This document shows, piece by piece, positions 1 through 13,900 of a DNA stretch of 64,000 nucleotides. Position 1 is the stretch's first letter, and every line of letters starts with the position of its first letter. The stretch is taken from assembly GCF_021018805.1 (NCBI RefSeq), contig NC_086257.1:16612693-16676692 (forward strand). The letters are read 5' to 3'. Under the pieces are notes generated by a model. It made no database searches and was not told the origin of the DNA. It worked only from the letters and a program-made list of their open reading frames with translations. Origin of the DNA: Prinia subflava. Its lineage: Eukaryota > Chordata > Aves > Passeriformes > Cisticolidae. Both the position numbers and the translations under genes were made by a program.

Positions 1-3000
1 TGGCTGGGAGACAGATTTTGAAAAAAAAAGAAAAGTTAAACCCAAAAGAAAAGAACACACACACAAGAAAAGAAAACCAGTTCCAGTTAGTAGAGAGGGT
101 TTTGCTGCCGGTGTGGAAGGGGCATAATTTGATTTAAATGACTTTTGAAAAACAGTTCTCAAAACTGTTCCATGCATTTTCTTCCTGGCTACTGTTGAAA
201 ATATGGAGCCGAATATTTTCTGTGATGTTTCAAACCAATATGTTCTGGCAACCTCAGAGCTGGGCCCTGTGCATTGCACTCTTGTTTCCAGTTCGCTGTG
301 GCCTGGAGTGCAACACACAGCTCATGAGATGCACCAAAGTGGGAGGTCTTGTGAGGAGCAGGCAATACAAAGACCCAAGGTACAAGGAACATTTCGCTGG
401 GGTCCAGCAGGGAAGCTGCCAGTTTTAAGGGCCTCTTTTATGAAAAGAATTTGCTGGTAGGAGATGAAGAAGCTTTTTGTGCTTCTTTGAAATTTGTGAG
501 TTTGCAGGGGCAGGTTGATAGCTGGGTGTTGTTAAAGGCTGGGTGCTGAAGTGAATTTTTGTGCTTCTCTGGGGTCAAACTTTTCTCACTTGAGAGATGG
601 GCTATGGCTAAGGATTTGTCAGTGCTTTAAGTGTGACAACATCTTGCTATATAGAATAGCATGTGGGCTGGGAAGCTGGGAGAGGAGGTGTTTGCTGTAT
701 CACTTCTGCTCCAGGGACTTGTGTGCCTTGGGAAATGTGTGTGGGAAGGTCAGTGCAATATAAGGAGGAATTCTGAAAATAGAGGCTGTTTTTTTAGCAC
801 CAAATCAAATCCCGGGGGTGGCAGCAGGAGTGGAAAGTGTGGAACAAGTTTGTTGATCCGGCTGTAGCAATACCCAGCTCTTAGGTGGTGACTCCCAACA
901 GGGTTGGCTTGCCTACAAATGGCAGAGTGTTCCCTGCAAGGGAATCAAGGAAATCAAGGGAATCATTGTCCTTCCCCATATCTCTGACTCTGTTACCCTC
1001 AGCAGTGGTTGATCCATGACATTTGGGGTACCTGTGCTGAGCAGGGTACTCAGCAGTTTTCCTGCTTCTCAGCAGTTGTTAGAGAGTACAAAAGGCAGGT
1101 TTGTACAGATGGGGCTGTTTATCCTGTTAGGAGAACCAGCTGAAAAGGTCCTGGTCCTGATCCCAGGACTGTGCATCCTACAGGCAGCAAGAGCAAGGTT
1201 TGGGAGAGATGGGGCCAGGGAGACCACAGAGAAGTGGCAGGAAGGGGCTGTGAAGGCAGGAGTAGACTTGAGGAGAGACAGGGGCAGAGGCAGCTGTCTC
1301 CTGGTCAGTGAAAATAAGGTGTAGATAAACATGGAAGCAGACTGTAGGTGTGGGATGAGGGCCAGGGAACAGGAATGGGGAGCTTCAGAGACAAATGACA
1401 GGTCAGAGACCAGATAGGGAGTGGAAATACATGGTGAGGAGACAGTTCTTGTTTTTGCTTTAGGATTCAGAAAGGTCAGTCTTGAGAATTTTCCTTGTTG
1501 ATGCTTTTCCACTTGTTTTTCTGGTTATTTGTGCAAGATGGTAGGAGAAGGGCTTCAGATAGACTTGGAGGGAACATGCTGTAACCTGGATTGCTTTGGC
1601 ACAGCCTGAAGCACAGAGAGATGAGTGAACAGGAGTGAGATGATGAGCTCAGGAATGAGGTTTATTGGTAGATGTAGAAAGAAGTTGTGAGTTGAGGTGG
1701 CTGTTTTGAGATATGGGGGTTTTTCTACAGTTAATTCTGTTTCTTGTGCAGCTGCCTGACAAACCTGGATGTAGTGCTTTCTGCTCAGGTTGAACTAAAC
1801 ATGGATGTTCAGTGTGATTATTTGAATTAACTCTGCAGTAAAAACTCACTTTGCAGGTTAGCCTGAGCAGAGGAGTTGCAGGATTCTGGGGTGAGCAAGC
1901 AAGATGGCTTTGGGCTCTCAACAGGTTTGATGGCCACACTGAAGATCTGTCTCAATATTTTGTTTTCAAAACACAAGCCTTAGATTTGACTTGTTTCTTT
2001 CCCACTTCTCACTTTCTGCAGTGGGTGCAAGTCAGAGCAGATTCTAAAAAGTCACTATTTCCAAGAAGCCTTTGTGTACTCAGATCATTTACCCTTTGAA
2101 TCCACAAGCAGGATGGCATTAGTAGTGACTGCTGTGACAAAACTGTGTGTGACATCTGGGAACAACAGCGTCCATTGGGGAGGAACAAGTAGTTTTTTTC
2201 TAATCAAGAGGGAGAGATTTTAATATGGATGTTTGTATGATTATTGCATCCAATGTGATGTCTGAAACGTAAACTATAATGTGCTGTTAATATAAAATAG
2301 CTATCCTGGGGGCTGTTAGCAAGCGTTTCCAGTGATTTAGAATTAAAAGATTGTAATAAAAAAAATCCAATCCCAAACCACAGCAAACCTCCTGAGTACA
2401 ACATTATTGTTATTTTAAAAGTAATGCCATAACTGCTCCTGCTGAGACTAGTCACTTTTACTGAGTTATTGTCTTCCCGGTACTGTTTGGTGTGTTTGGA
2501 ATTATGAAAAGAAGGAAGGATGCTTGGGACAGGTGTTTCTTTTCTTCCAAGTGCCATCCTTTCTTTATCCAAGAAGGAGCTAGAGTGAGCCAGCCTTTGT
2601 TTGGTTACTCTTTTCAGAAAAGCAAAGCTCTTCCTCACAATATTTATGGTAGCTTGGCTCTAGTATGTGTGTATGAGCTGTGACAGCATCGTCGTGTTAG
2701 CCAGGCTCCGTTCCTACTCCCTCGTGAGGGAACATCAGGGAACCAGCTTTTAGGTGAAGCCTGTTTAATATGGCAAAAGCTGGGAGGTGAATAGATGCAG
2801 GTGTTCACAGCACTGGTATGAAATGTGGTGTTTGTATTAGTGTTGTGGTAGCAACGGTCCTTTTAACGAGGGGATGGTAATTTGGTCCAAAGCCCCTGTT
2901 TTCAGCTGTCCTCCTTTTGAAATAACTGCTTTTAACCTGTTTCTGAGACTTGTTGCTTAACTGAGGCTCAACTGCAGAGAGGACCAGCAGCTCTGACCTA

Positions 3001-6000
3001 AACTTTGTCTCTTTGGTGATAGATGTCTGTTTTAAGCTGAAAGAAAACTTATCCTGTCTTCAGGATCAGGCATTAAAACAAACAATTGACTTTCCTCAAA
3101 ATGTTTATTAAAACTTGTTTTAAATTATCATTAAAGAGTATGTAAAAATAACAACCATAAGGTTGACAATTTACTTCCCAGATCAGGAAGTTGAGGTCCT
3201 TTAAGGGCCTCCAATGACGTTTGTGTGTTAGTGGGGGTCATACATTTCATGCATATGTAACAAGGGGGGATCCTATTTTTCTAGGTCCATGCAGAGTCAG
3301 CTGCATTGCCAGGGAATGGAACTCTTTACTCCACATATGACTACATGATGGACTGAGCCAATTGTGTAATTGCTTTACTCTGTGTCTCTGATCAAAACTG
3401 ACCTGTTCTAGCTGTGTGCATTATCCATGAATGAGCTGCAATAATGTTCGAAGGAACAGGAGAGTGCAATATCATCAAATTTTTGAGTCTGAGATGCCAC
3501 TTGTAAGAAATGCTTAATATGTCATGGTTGGATTTTCTGCTGCTCATAGACAGAAGGACCCTACTCTTTGGAATTTGGGTGATGAGCTCATGTTGGCCAG
3601 CACCTCTGGTCCTCTTAAATGGAGTAATTGTATCCAACTGAGCTCCTGATTTTGTAAAGTCTTACGCAGCTTTTGAATCTTGTGATGTACAGCTTCCCTA
3701 AATTTTGGTGTGATATGAGAAATCTTGGGTGAAATTCCCTGCTCTGTTATGTATGAGGTCAGCCTAAATGATCTGTTTTGGCCATAAAAAGAAAACAAAT
3801 CCTATTGCCCAGGCTTGCCAGCATCTGGACATTTTGCTGATCTACTCTGTGTGGAGGTTATGATTTTGTGAACTCTGGAAAACTTTACTGAAAAATCCTT
3901 TTGCAAATCCATAAGGAAATGTGTGACTGGGGATTTAGGTAGTCACAGCTGGAGTATCGTGCTGCTGGTGGCAGCAGTGTGTGTCCTCTAGCTTGGGGGA
4001 AGCACAGTGATTTTAGCATTTAAAATGAAATCTGTATCTCCTGCCTGCTTTAATAACCACATAAACTCTTCAAGCACAACCCTTCCAGTGCCACATCTTT
4101 AGAGAACTGTTTTTTGTCTTAAGATATATTTGATGTTGTTTGCTGCTTTATACATAGAAAACATTAATTACTACCCAAACCACATCTTACACTCTCCAAA
4201 GAAAGACTGGGAGAGAAAAAAAATGCAGGCAAAACTTGAAGGGGTTGAAGGAAATGAACTCCTGATGCAGTTGCACACTTGCACACATCTGGTGCTATTG
4301 AAATTTAAGAGCTGAATACATCTACATCTGACCATGGTAGGGTCCAAACGTTACTGTTGACACTGGTTTTCTTTTTGGATAGGTACACTGGCAGGGTCAC
4401 TAGCGTGTGGAGCCTTGTCAGCTCTCTAATCTAATAGACTGTTCTTGCCCAGACCATTGTGTGTCAGTATTTTATGTACCAAATGTAGCCAGGTTTAATA
4501 ATCAGCCATTTTCCCACCTTGCCAGACTTTTCCCCTTTTTTGTCACAATTTAATGTTTGAGTCAAAATCTGCTATGGTAACAAATTATATACATGTTAAA
4601 AAATGAAAATAAAGATGGAAAGAAGAGTCACAAAAGGTAACAAGAGTTCAAAGCAATTTCATTTGAATTTTTTATTTTTACAGACTTGAATTCAGCCCCA
4701 TTTAAAAATTGATTTTATTTCTGTTATGTATTGTGAAAAGCCTACAAAGAAATGGATACTGCCTGAAAGCATCACTGTAGCTCTTTGTATGCAAAGCTGT
4801 AGAAGTGTTCCCTGTATAGGTCTGATTTTTATTCATTTGCTTTTTAGTTACTAAAGAATAATTTGTGGAGCTTTTTTGACTTACATTTCCTTGCTCGGAA
4901 CAGTTGCCTTCAGGTAGCACCTGTTGAGGTTATCTATGTTTATTTCTAGCAACTATATGGATCATATAAAGTATGTTACCAAAATGTTGTTTCTCTTGTT
5001 TTATTGCATTTTTTAAAGGACCCTTCACATACCTTGCTGGTGGCATGAGTTGCTCCAGTCATGTACTGGGTTATGATGCTAAGGAATGGTGACCTTGGAG
5101 GAGCATCTCCAGGGAATTACCTGCATGGCAAACACCAGCACCAGCTGGAGGGGAGCTCAGTCCTGGGAGGGCATTGGAATGGAGTCACCCAGTATCTTGG
5201 TGATTTTAATGCTTAGTAGGTTATTTCTTACTCTGTACTGATTTTCATCTCACTCTGGAGTACCCTAGCTTGAGTGAAACAAATATTTTGGAAACTGAAA
5301 CCTGGATCTAGGTTCTCCAGCTGTGTAGGTGTTTGCAGCTCACTGTTGGTTGCATGAGAGATGTGGGTAAAGGCTTGTGTGTCCAAGGTATCAACCCCTT
5401 TGGTTATTATGTCCTGAGCTGGAGCAGTTTCTGCCTCTGTCACATGCAGTGAGGGATGCCATCGAGGCCTGGTGTCTGCTTCACTGGGAGCTGGGCTCTT
5501 CTTCAGTAATTTTAGACATTTGTGTAAGTAATGGCAATTACAGAGTGCTCTTAACAATAAGAACACAGGCTAAAATAAATGTAAAGCTTGGTGCCTTAGC
5601 CAGCTGCCACAGTCTAGTTCTTCCACAGGTCACAGGGCACTATGTTCTCTAATCTCTGCTTTTTCAGTCTGTTCCTAATTGCGTGGAGGAGCTTTGACAT
5701 GATCCCAGCATTCACTGGAACTGCTTAAGTTTTGGGACGTCCTGGGATGATTAGTGTATCTTGGTGAACAATGGTCTAAGCAACCTATTAAATTGTAGTG
5801 TATCCTCCTCCCTGCCTGTGTTTACTCCTAACTTCTGCAGAGCTGATTAGAGGCTTGGCAGGAACTGTATGGTTATGCTCTAGATACACTTTGGATACAT
5901 TATTGTCACAGTTGAGGTATTGCAAAAGCTATGCCGTTCCAGTCTTTATCCTACTGAGGTACCTCTTTTGATTGTGCAATATCTGTGGCTAATTACACGG

Positions 6001-6139
6001 CAATTGCAGTGTGCCACCAGCCACCCACAATTCATTGTCAGCTCCTTGGGGATGCAAATGAAAAAGGAAAGATAATGTTTTCTTTCTTCAGTCCAGTGAT
6101 TTAGCTTGCCTCTGTTTTTTTAATCCCCTGCTCCTTCAG
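1..6139 (+). other. DIS3L2: DIS3L2 intron, 3' part (upstream of first exon in window)
   Basis: No stretch here encodes the part of DIS3L2 that should precede the exon at 6140 (first cold-shock domain, up to a Glu-His-Trp-Lys-like end), so I read the interval as the 3' portion of one intron. It ends in CTCCTTCAG at 6131-6139. ORFs of up to 147 codons on both strands lack recognisable motifs and overlap one another, as chance ORFs do. Contents I could recognise are a CR1/L3-like tail near 3702-3791, an imprecise 9-mer repeat near 939-968, and a purine-rich stretch about 1190-1300. I saw no CpG-rich promoter-like segment. Confidence 0.75.
3702..3791 (+). mobile_element. Ancient CR1/L3-like LINE 3' end fragment
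   Basis: The segment contains GGTGAAATTCCCTGC followed by GAGGTCAGCCTAAATGATCT and then TTTTGGCCATAAAA. This is the order of elements in 3' ends of old amniote CR1/L3-like LINEs (a gtgaaat...cc box, then gaggtcag-ctagatgatc, then a tggcc-ttaaa tail). The match is from memory and diverged, so subfamily and exact ends are unknown. A chance resemblance cannot be excluded. Confidence 0.4.
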
Positions 6140-6374
6140 GTAATAAAGCCAGATGGTAGTGACAAAGAAACAGAAGTCACACATGAATCAGACGTCCCTG
6201 AGGATATGTTGGGGACTTGCATTCCACAAGAGACAGCAAAAGGCGATGCTCAAAGTCCGGATGTCATTATAGAAGCTCAATTTGATGATAATGATGCAGA
6301 GCATGGACAAGACCACTTGCAGGATATGTTGACTGATGACATTAAGAAACTTTCCCTGGATACTGGTGAAAAGG
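6140..6374 (+). CDS. DIS3L2: DIS3L2 coding exon (end of CSD1 and acidic linker; ~human residues 123-201)
   Basis: A 235-nt exon opening in phase 0 (GTA ATA AAG, Val-Ile-Lys) after the acceptor CTCCTTCAG and ending in phase 1 (a single G) before the donor GTGAGT at 6375. Translation begins VIKPDGSDKETEVTHESD and contains SPDVIIEAQFDDNDAEHG and DDIKKLSLDTGEK. This lines up with the VVKPESNDKETE...SPDVIVEAQFDGSDSE...KKLSV segment of human DIS3L2. DIS3L2 is a cytoplasmic processive 3'-5' exoribonuclease that degrades uridylated RNAs, including pre-let-7 tailed through LIN28/TUT4/7, without joining the exosome. This exon encodes the acidic, poorly conserved linker after the first cold-shock domain. 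Flanks are kept while the middle is diverged, as expected for a flexible linker. The exon length is not a multiple of three, so skipping it would shift the frame. Confidence 0.95.
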
Positions 6375-9091
6375 GTGAGTAGATCAGATTGCTGATTTTC
6401 AGCCTTTACTCGAGCAAACCATTGAAGTTACTTGGTTGCCTCGCTTTGCTGCGCGATATAAAATACAGGCATAAAAGCTTAATGCCTTATCACTTCTTTT
6501 CCTTTCTGCTAAACTGTCTTCATGGTTATAAATGGATATTAATGGTTGGGGTTTATGTGGTTTTGATTGGTGCAAAGTAAATCTGCGAAACAGAAGTTAC
6601 ACCTTTAGATTTGCAATTCTCGGGGCTGTCTGGGGACTGCTGGTTGCTGTTTAATTCAAGATGCTGCTGTAGTGGTTTCCTTCCTTTCAGCTTGGCTGGC
6701 CAATCTATGTGTCTCAGTTTGGGGATAAGAATATATTTCCTTGGGGGCAGTTAAGTTTGTTGCTGTTTTCAAACAGTTGAGTTATGAGCAACTTAAAGAT
6801 TTGGTCTGTTTAAAAAGAAAATTGCACTAAAACCTAAAGCCAATTATGCGATCTGTTTTGAAGGCAGACCTGTTTTATTCTGAATCTGAATTCCATCCAA
6901 GCCATCAAGTGTTGCTTAGGGCAAAATAAAATAGGCTCCCCCGTCCCAAAACTAACGCTTATGCAGCTCTTTACATGTCTTTTCTAGTATTAAATCCCTT
7001 CCTGAAGAGCTGTGTGTTGAAAGGATTCTGACAATTGGTGCATTTAACATGTGCCTTCAGCTGCTCATGAAGGGTTTCCCGGGACAGATATCCTGCTGTG
7101 TTCCTGTTGCTTGCCCCAGCTGTCCAGAAAAGGCAGCAGTAACTCGGGACCTCAGTAGTTGTTGGACTCTGACAAATCTTGGTGGTGGTTATAAAGCTGT
7201 CCTATTTAACACCTCGTGTTTCCCTGAGATGTTTGAAGATGCGCAGACCCCTGCCTGTACTGTTGGTAGACTTCTATTTTTCACATCCATCTGTTAATAA
7301 AACAGGAAAGCATATTTGAATGGAAGTGTTGTAGTTTTTATGACAAAGCATTGATTTCACCTCATGAATGGAGCTGCCACCTTACCAGTCTGTGATGCTG
7401 TTTCCTTCAGGGTATGTCCACTGTTGCGTTCCTGCCAAGGCACATGAACCAACACCTATCTTATTCCATTCCTTTCCAGGATACAGCTTGATTTGAGAGT
7501 TACTCATCTTGTCTATGTTTTACACAGGTGGTTTTTAACCCCAGCTGTTTTGCAGTCTATTGCAGCTGCACACCACTGGGCCACTTTGACTCAACAATTC
7601 TCCTGAGTCATGTGTTGTGTCTGGTGCATCTGTGTTGCTCCTGATAGCAATGCCAAATTAAACATTGTAGAAGTACATTCTAGTTTGATACCAGTATCTA
7701 AAATAAATACAGGCTTGAGCCAGTATTTTACTTTAGTTGTACAACTGTGCTTTAGTTTAAAGACTTGATGAGAGTTGGGTTTTTTTATTTGGTGCATCAT
7801 AGTTCCTTGAGATGCTCTGGAGTGACCTGTGTTGGAAGTTATCAAGTCATCTCTCAAAATCTGTGCCATCAGAGTGGGTTTTGCCATTTGGTTCTGTCTC
7901 TGGAGAATATTTGTAGGACAAATGTGAGATCAGCTTACTGTCTGCACAGTTGAAATCCAACTTTTCCACTGCAGTTGCCTAAGCCAGCTGTTTTCTTTTG
8001 TTTTCAAGGCCTTTCCATGTTCATCCTTAACAGGCCTTGTGGCTGGTGTGGATGTGCCAGTTAGATTTCTACTGAGTTTGTGTTTTGCTATCACCTCTTT
8101 TAATATTTGCTACAGCTTCTTTAGCCATATAACCCATATGGAGTTTTCCCTATTTTCTTCTTTGTCTGCTTTTTAATACCCTCCCTTTTTTATATGTATA
8201 AAGTTTACAATGCTGATTTTTCTGAAGGTGTTTTTGAGTAGTTGATGATTGCTTTGGCTTGTTTCCTGTCCTTCATACAATTTCTCATATCATCACTTAC
8301 CCAGATTTTCAGTCTTGCCTGGAAAACAGCTATAATTATTCTAGCATCACTGATAACTGTCATGAAAAAAAGAAAAAATCCTGCCAAATTCAGCCTTCAC
8401 AGGTGTGGCTCCAAATGGTTTTTAAAAAGCACCAAATATATGCTTTTTGAAGGCAGAACTGAACCTCAGAGGGTCAAATCAGTTGGGCTTCCTAAGGCCA
8501 TCCACTGGAACGTGGTGCCAGCGTTGGAGGCAGAGAGCATTGGAGGGTTGGGCTGTGGTGAGGGCAGGTGCCCATCCTTGGGTAACCTGGGCCTCTCCTG
8601 GGAGAGCTGCTTGGCTGCTGCTGCCAGCTGAACCTCCTGCGTGTGAGCCTTTTCTTTCATGTTACACCCCTTCTGCTGGAAACAGCTACTGCAGTAAAAC
8701 AGAGAGGTGGGTGGAAGTTGGGATTTACAGGGGATTTCTTCCTGATCCATCAAACCCAGTGCTTTACTTGTTTTCCCTGGGAGCATTGCTTTGCAGGGTT
8801 TATCACACAATCCCTCTGCATGGCCTTATGCACAGAAGAAGCAGGAGGAATTCTCTGTGGCCAGCACAAGTCTTAAATGAACACTTGTGATGAACTTAAT
8901 TGAACACAAGTCTCACTAAGTGCTGCTGTTTTTTCGTTTTTTGGAAGGATTTTTTGAAGGTTTCAAGCTGGCCAAAGATTCTATTAAAGGTACTATATTA
9001 ATGAAACAAAATCAAGAAACTGTCTATTATGTTCTCACGTACACTTAATGTCTGTATTTGCACATGTATGTGTATATTTATAAAAAGATCC

Positions 9092-9110
9092 ATATATATA
9101 TATATATATA
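9092..9110. repeat. (AT)n microsatellite
   Basis: A run of alternating A and T about 19 nt long, followed by AAAGACC. It is an ordinary dinucleotide microsatellite and probably length-polymorphic. Confidence 0.9.
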
Positions 9111-9895
9111 AAAGACCTACCCAAAATTCAAGCTAAACAAAAAACCCACGAGATTTCTGGAGGTGCAAAATATCCATAACTACTGTAATGAAATCAAAAG
9201 TACATTTTACTTGTTCTGTGAAAAAAACCCAGAGCCAGGTTGAGACTGTGCTCAAATCTTTGTTCATGAACACAAGCACTGCAGTTTTCTGCTCTCAATT
9301 GTAAGATGCCTTTTGTCCTTTCTGATCTAGGAGTAGGATTGCACAATATCTCTGCTGGCTCATTTGTTCTGATGCCGATGGTCAGAATGAACCATGAAGA
9401 ATAAAAGTAGACGTGTCATTTGAATAAGATCACTCTGGGAGTGCAGACTGTTTTGATGTCTTTTCTGCCTTGGCCTGTGTCCCATCCCTTCTCATGGCTC
9501 TGTTCCTCTTCAGAGCACAGTCACCCTCTCCATCTCTAGTTACACGCTGGGGCAAAGAATTTTGGGGTTGGCCCTTGCTGTCAGGAGCTCTAAAGCATGA
9601 AACATTGTGTACACTGATTATGGCCTAGATTTGAGGGACTGAATTTCCCTGAAGTCATTGTACCATGGATTTCCTGTGCCTCTGTGGTGCTTAGGGCACA
9701 CTGGCAGAAATTGTTATTATGCACAAGTCTTTGACTCAGATGTTGGATCTGTCTTCACTAAGTGCTGCTGTTATGAGAGCTGTGCTTCCTGCCTTTCTAT
9801 TCCTGAGTCCCCAGAAGGAATAAGCAAGAGGGAAATCCATGGAAGTGAAGACACCATTGCATTCAGCCTAATTCTCAGCCCATGTACTTTCTTGT

Positions 9896-10012
9896 GCTCA
9901 TAAAAGTGGGTCAGTCATGCTTTGCTCAAGGATATTTAAATAGAAGTTCACAATTGGTGTCACTCTGCCAGAGGATATCCTGGTAAAACGAGTTTGCTCC
10001 ACTTATCTGGAC
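9896..10012 (+). repeat. Copy A of a diverged ~115-nt repeated segment
   Basis: Aligns with 10837-10955 in the same orientation. Shared blocks in order are CTCATAAAAGT, TCAG, GATATT-AAATA-AAGTT, GTGTCACT, TGCCA, ATCCT-GT-AAAC and GTTTGCTC. Identity by eye is roughly two thirds. It is either an old local duplication or two copies of a dispersed element I do not recognise. Confidence 0.55.
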
Positions 10013-10836
10013 TTTCCTTGCAAAGAAGTGGGGTTAAAGATCATCTTTGAAAAGTCTGAAATGTTAAGCTTTGGTATTTGGTCTTACCAAGCTGAAAATA
10101 TGTTTTTCTCTTGGATTTTCAGCTGTATTTCTAAAGTGTAAATATCTATATGCTGAACTTACTTTCTGGGTTTTTTTTTTCCTTAAAAAGTAAGAATGAG
10201 CACCTTGAATAAAGTTTCTCAGCTCCCTTAGTAGTGTCCTTTAAACCCCCTCTAGGATTTCTGTGCCCTGCTGAAATGTGGGCAGAGAACAAGGCAACAG
10301 CATCTTGGTAGTAGTTTGAACCACCAGTGTGTACACAGAAAAAATTAAATCCCTGTAGTGCTTGGTACTGACATGTAAGTCCTCTGTGTTGTACCCTGAG
10401 ACTTCAGCTTGCTCTGTGTCATCACTGTCCACAGAACCCATTCACCAGTCAAAATGACCTTTGCCAGGTCTGTAATTCTTCTTCTTAATCCTCATTCACA
10501 TTGACTACTGCAATAGAGGTCATGTAACTTTTATCACTTACTACTGACCTAGAATACTTTACTTCTGTGACTTTTCACTGCAGTAGGAGGATTTTCTTTA
10601 TATTCCATTTCAATATGTAATAAAAATGGAAACTCTGTATCTCTCAACCTGGGAAAAGTGCAAAATGTTCTGTACAGAATGGTTTATACTGCTGTATCCC
10701 TACACAGACTGTGTGTCACATGAATTTCCTACAAATATGAGCTGTCTCTTGTTAAATATTGGAATCAGATTTCTCTGATAAAGCAATATCAACAATTGAA
10801 CAGTAGCAGCTACTTGCACTCATGAGAATGGCAGCT

Positions 10837-10955
10837 TTACTCATAAAAGTCCCTCAGCCCTTCTTCAGCAAAATGATATTCAAATAAAAGTTTGTAAAAC
10901 AGTGTCACTATGCCAAAAGCTATCCTTGTCAAACTCGTTTGCTCGGCTTTTTTCA
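10837..10955 (+). repeat. Copy B of the diverged ~115-nt repeated segment
   Basis: Partner of the segment at 9896. The shared blocks appear with similar spacing, which argues for common origin rather than chance. Sequence continuing to about 11120 (CATGGGAG..., CACCAGATACACAAAATC) has no counterpart after copy A, so copy B may be the longer remnant of a transposable element. Its family is unknown to me. Confidence 0.55.
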
Positions 10956-13900
10956 ACTCTTCTCATGGGAGATTTTACTGCACCAGATACACAAAATCTC
11001 CTGCTTCCCATGGGGGTGGAAGTCATCAAGCTGGTGGACTGGCAGCAATCAGAGAGTTGTGTTTGTTCAGGATTTCCACTTACACCTCCACTACTGCAAA
11101 TCAGAGCTTGGACATGAGAATGTCTGAAGCTTGCTCAGTGCCTTGATGTAATGATGTTTGAACAGAAATAGCTCATTTACAGGCAGAGTAGACTCACACA
11201 AACCAAGTAACCGATGGATAATGGGTAGGGCCAACAGAATTTGGAAGCTGCTGCAGAATTTGCTCATGTCTCCCTGTCTGTTCAGGATTCACCAGGTGGA
11301 CAGTGGTTGATATCTGTCAAGTCAAATGTGACTGTCAGTCTCTAGTAGTCCTGATAAGGTCAGAAATGATAACCTAAAATTGCTTGGTATCCCAGTGCTG
11401 CTGACTGGAGGCTGTATTTTGAGTATTTCAGGATTGCTTGGTTTAACTGAGATGGTGGTGTTTGGTAAGTTCACTGTATGGTTGTGTAATAATGCCATCA
11501 AGCCTTCCTTTTCTCCAGATGATGTTCTAGAGTCAGTGCTTGGGAGGGTTTTTGGATCTTTCTAGCAAAATAGAAAAATGTACTTGTAATGCAGACATTA
11601 CTCTCTGTTTTGCACTTCTGCACTTCTCATGCACTTCCATGTCCCCGTAGTGCTTTTGTGTCCTCTCTCTTCTTTTAAGCTTGACAGGGGCCTGCTTGCC
11701 TTTTGTGCCTTCCTCTGCCATCTGGGGTCCTGCAGTTACCAGTGTCTTATATTGGCCCAGGCAGAGTTCAGAAAGTTACTGCTATTCCTCTCCTTGGCCA
11801 GGTCTGGTAGGAAAATGATGGTAACAAAAATCTGGATTACATGCTGAACCTCTGCTCAGGCTCACCCTTCTTTCAGTTTAGCAGCCGTGAAGTCTGGCAT
11901 GTTTGGAGTCCACCAACATCACTGGCTGCTGGAAGGAACAAGTGTTCTTCTCCCTCCTCTTCAGAGGCTCCTGTTCGCTCTGAGTGCTTTTAAGGAGCTT
12001 CACTGTTCTTTCCTAGCCTGCAGCTTTCTGGAGATGGATCATCTCCACTGCATAGCTCTTAAAATTTCTAGGCCACAGCAGAGCAAAAGCTTACCAGGAA
12101 ATCTTCTCAGTTACATGGCTTTTAATAGAAATCCTTGAGGTGGAACTGTCAAAAATCGGATCCGTTTCACTCTGCTGAAGCCTGGAAAGCCAGCAGAGAA
12201 GCTGGAGCAGTTTCAGCTGCTTGAGACAGCTCTCTATTAGTTTATCCTGAGTTCATGTTTGTGGGTCTCTGGATTTAGCTCTTCTGGTTGTTGCTATAAC
12301 TTTTCTTAAATGACAGCATACATTTCTAGCAGAATAAACAGTATAGCAATTGAAGAAAAGTGTTCTACTGGTATTAAACAAATTGGGCTTTATGGTTGCA
12401 TTGATTAAATGCTACAGGCTGATAAAACTCCAGTTATTATTTTGTTGTAAAGCTGAAGCCTGCAATGGAAGTTAATGTTGGGAAAGTTCCTTACACTGTT
12501 CTTCCCTAGTAAGTTATCTTGACCCCCAAATGACTTCTTAAGTACTGGAAAAAATAAATTACTTAGGCAATTAGGTAACAGGAATTAGATTAAGTTCAGC
12601 ATATTACCATATGTTCCTGTGTTCACCTATGTTTCTCCTTTGAGTTACAAGTTTAGGTCAAGTAAATGAGAGGACATGATACTGAGAGTGAATGGTGGGT
12701 GTGGAGATAAACAGAGTATGGTCATTGTTAGCAGCAAGATTTCCAGGATGAAGCAGATTAGGATTCATTCAGCTAACATATTTTCCATGGAACAGTAATA
12801 CTGGACACACAGACTTTAGGAAAAAATGCACATGCAGGAAGGAAGAACATTAAGTAAATAGGCAAAATAGTCAATGGAATTCTTTTTGTAACATTTTAAT
12901 TTTGCTTGTCATTAATGTAATAGAACTGTATTTCAGTAGACTGCAGCACCACCTGATTTTTTGTAGGTTTAATTCAGTTGCAATGAGGCTTCCAACCCTG
13001 TGCTGACTGACTGCTTCTCAAGGACACAAGAGGAGGTAGCCATGCTGTGGTTGTGGTAATGTTATGTGGCTACTGCGACAGCTACGATCCAATCTGCTGG
13101 GCCGCATGGCAGCCTCCCAAAATTATGTTGATCTTTGCTGTGGATCAGACTTGGAGGATTCTGAGGAAAAGTGACACTCTTGTCTCATCATTCTGCCATC
13201 TCCTCCATCCCTCCTTATGGAGGTGGCTAAATATAAGTAAATAGTTACATGCTTGGCTGCCTTGCGTGTCTGAGGGAGCCAGCTGTACTCACCTCTTCCC
13301 ACTGCCTTTGCTCAGCTGCTGCAGATGCTTGTCTGTGCTCACACATCTGTTGTTAAGCCTTTCCTCTCCCTCTCTGAGGGTCTCCTCCTGCCTGTGCATC
13401 TTCAAAAATCTTGATGCTAATCATCTGAGTCCCCCAGTCCTCTCTTCAGTGTGCCCTTGGGCAGGCAGGTATGTGTGCTCAGGTGTTAAGTCATAAACAG
13501 CTGTGGCAGGGTGAGTTTGCTTAAATGAGTATTCAAAAATAAACATCTCTGAGGAGGTTAGTCCTGTTCATTAGACACACAGCTCTGTGAGGAGACAACT
13601 CAGGAGTGCTGCGTGTTTTGGAGCTGCTTTGCTTCTTACTGCAGAGCCCTCTTCCATCGCACTGGGAGCTGTCAGGCTGATTTTGGACAGGCTGCATGTG
13701 TTAAATTCCAGGGCTGTTGGCCTAAGAGTCTTGTCTCAGTGAAATACCTGTCTTGTCTCCATCACAGGTGGAAAGCTCTGTGTGTGGAGGTATAAATATA
13801 AAGTACTGCTTTTTCCATGATGCTTTCCTAGGTGACCCTACTTATAGGATGTTTAAAATTGATTCTAGTTTTGGATAGTATCTGGTACTAAGTGAAACAG

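Noticed and set aside
5080..5110. AATGGTGACCTTGGAGGAG resembling the ALNGDLVV part of the preceding DIS3L2 exon
   Set aside because: The frame breaks on both sides and the neighbouring residues do not match; coincidence.
8940..8992. Exon-like stretch (GATTTTTTGAAGG... ending AAAG|GTACT) once considered as the missing exon after 6374
   Set aside because: Translation (FEGFKLAKDSIK) does not match DIS3L2, and 18559-18665 fits by phase, length and the LQR-AK ending.
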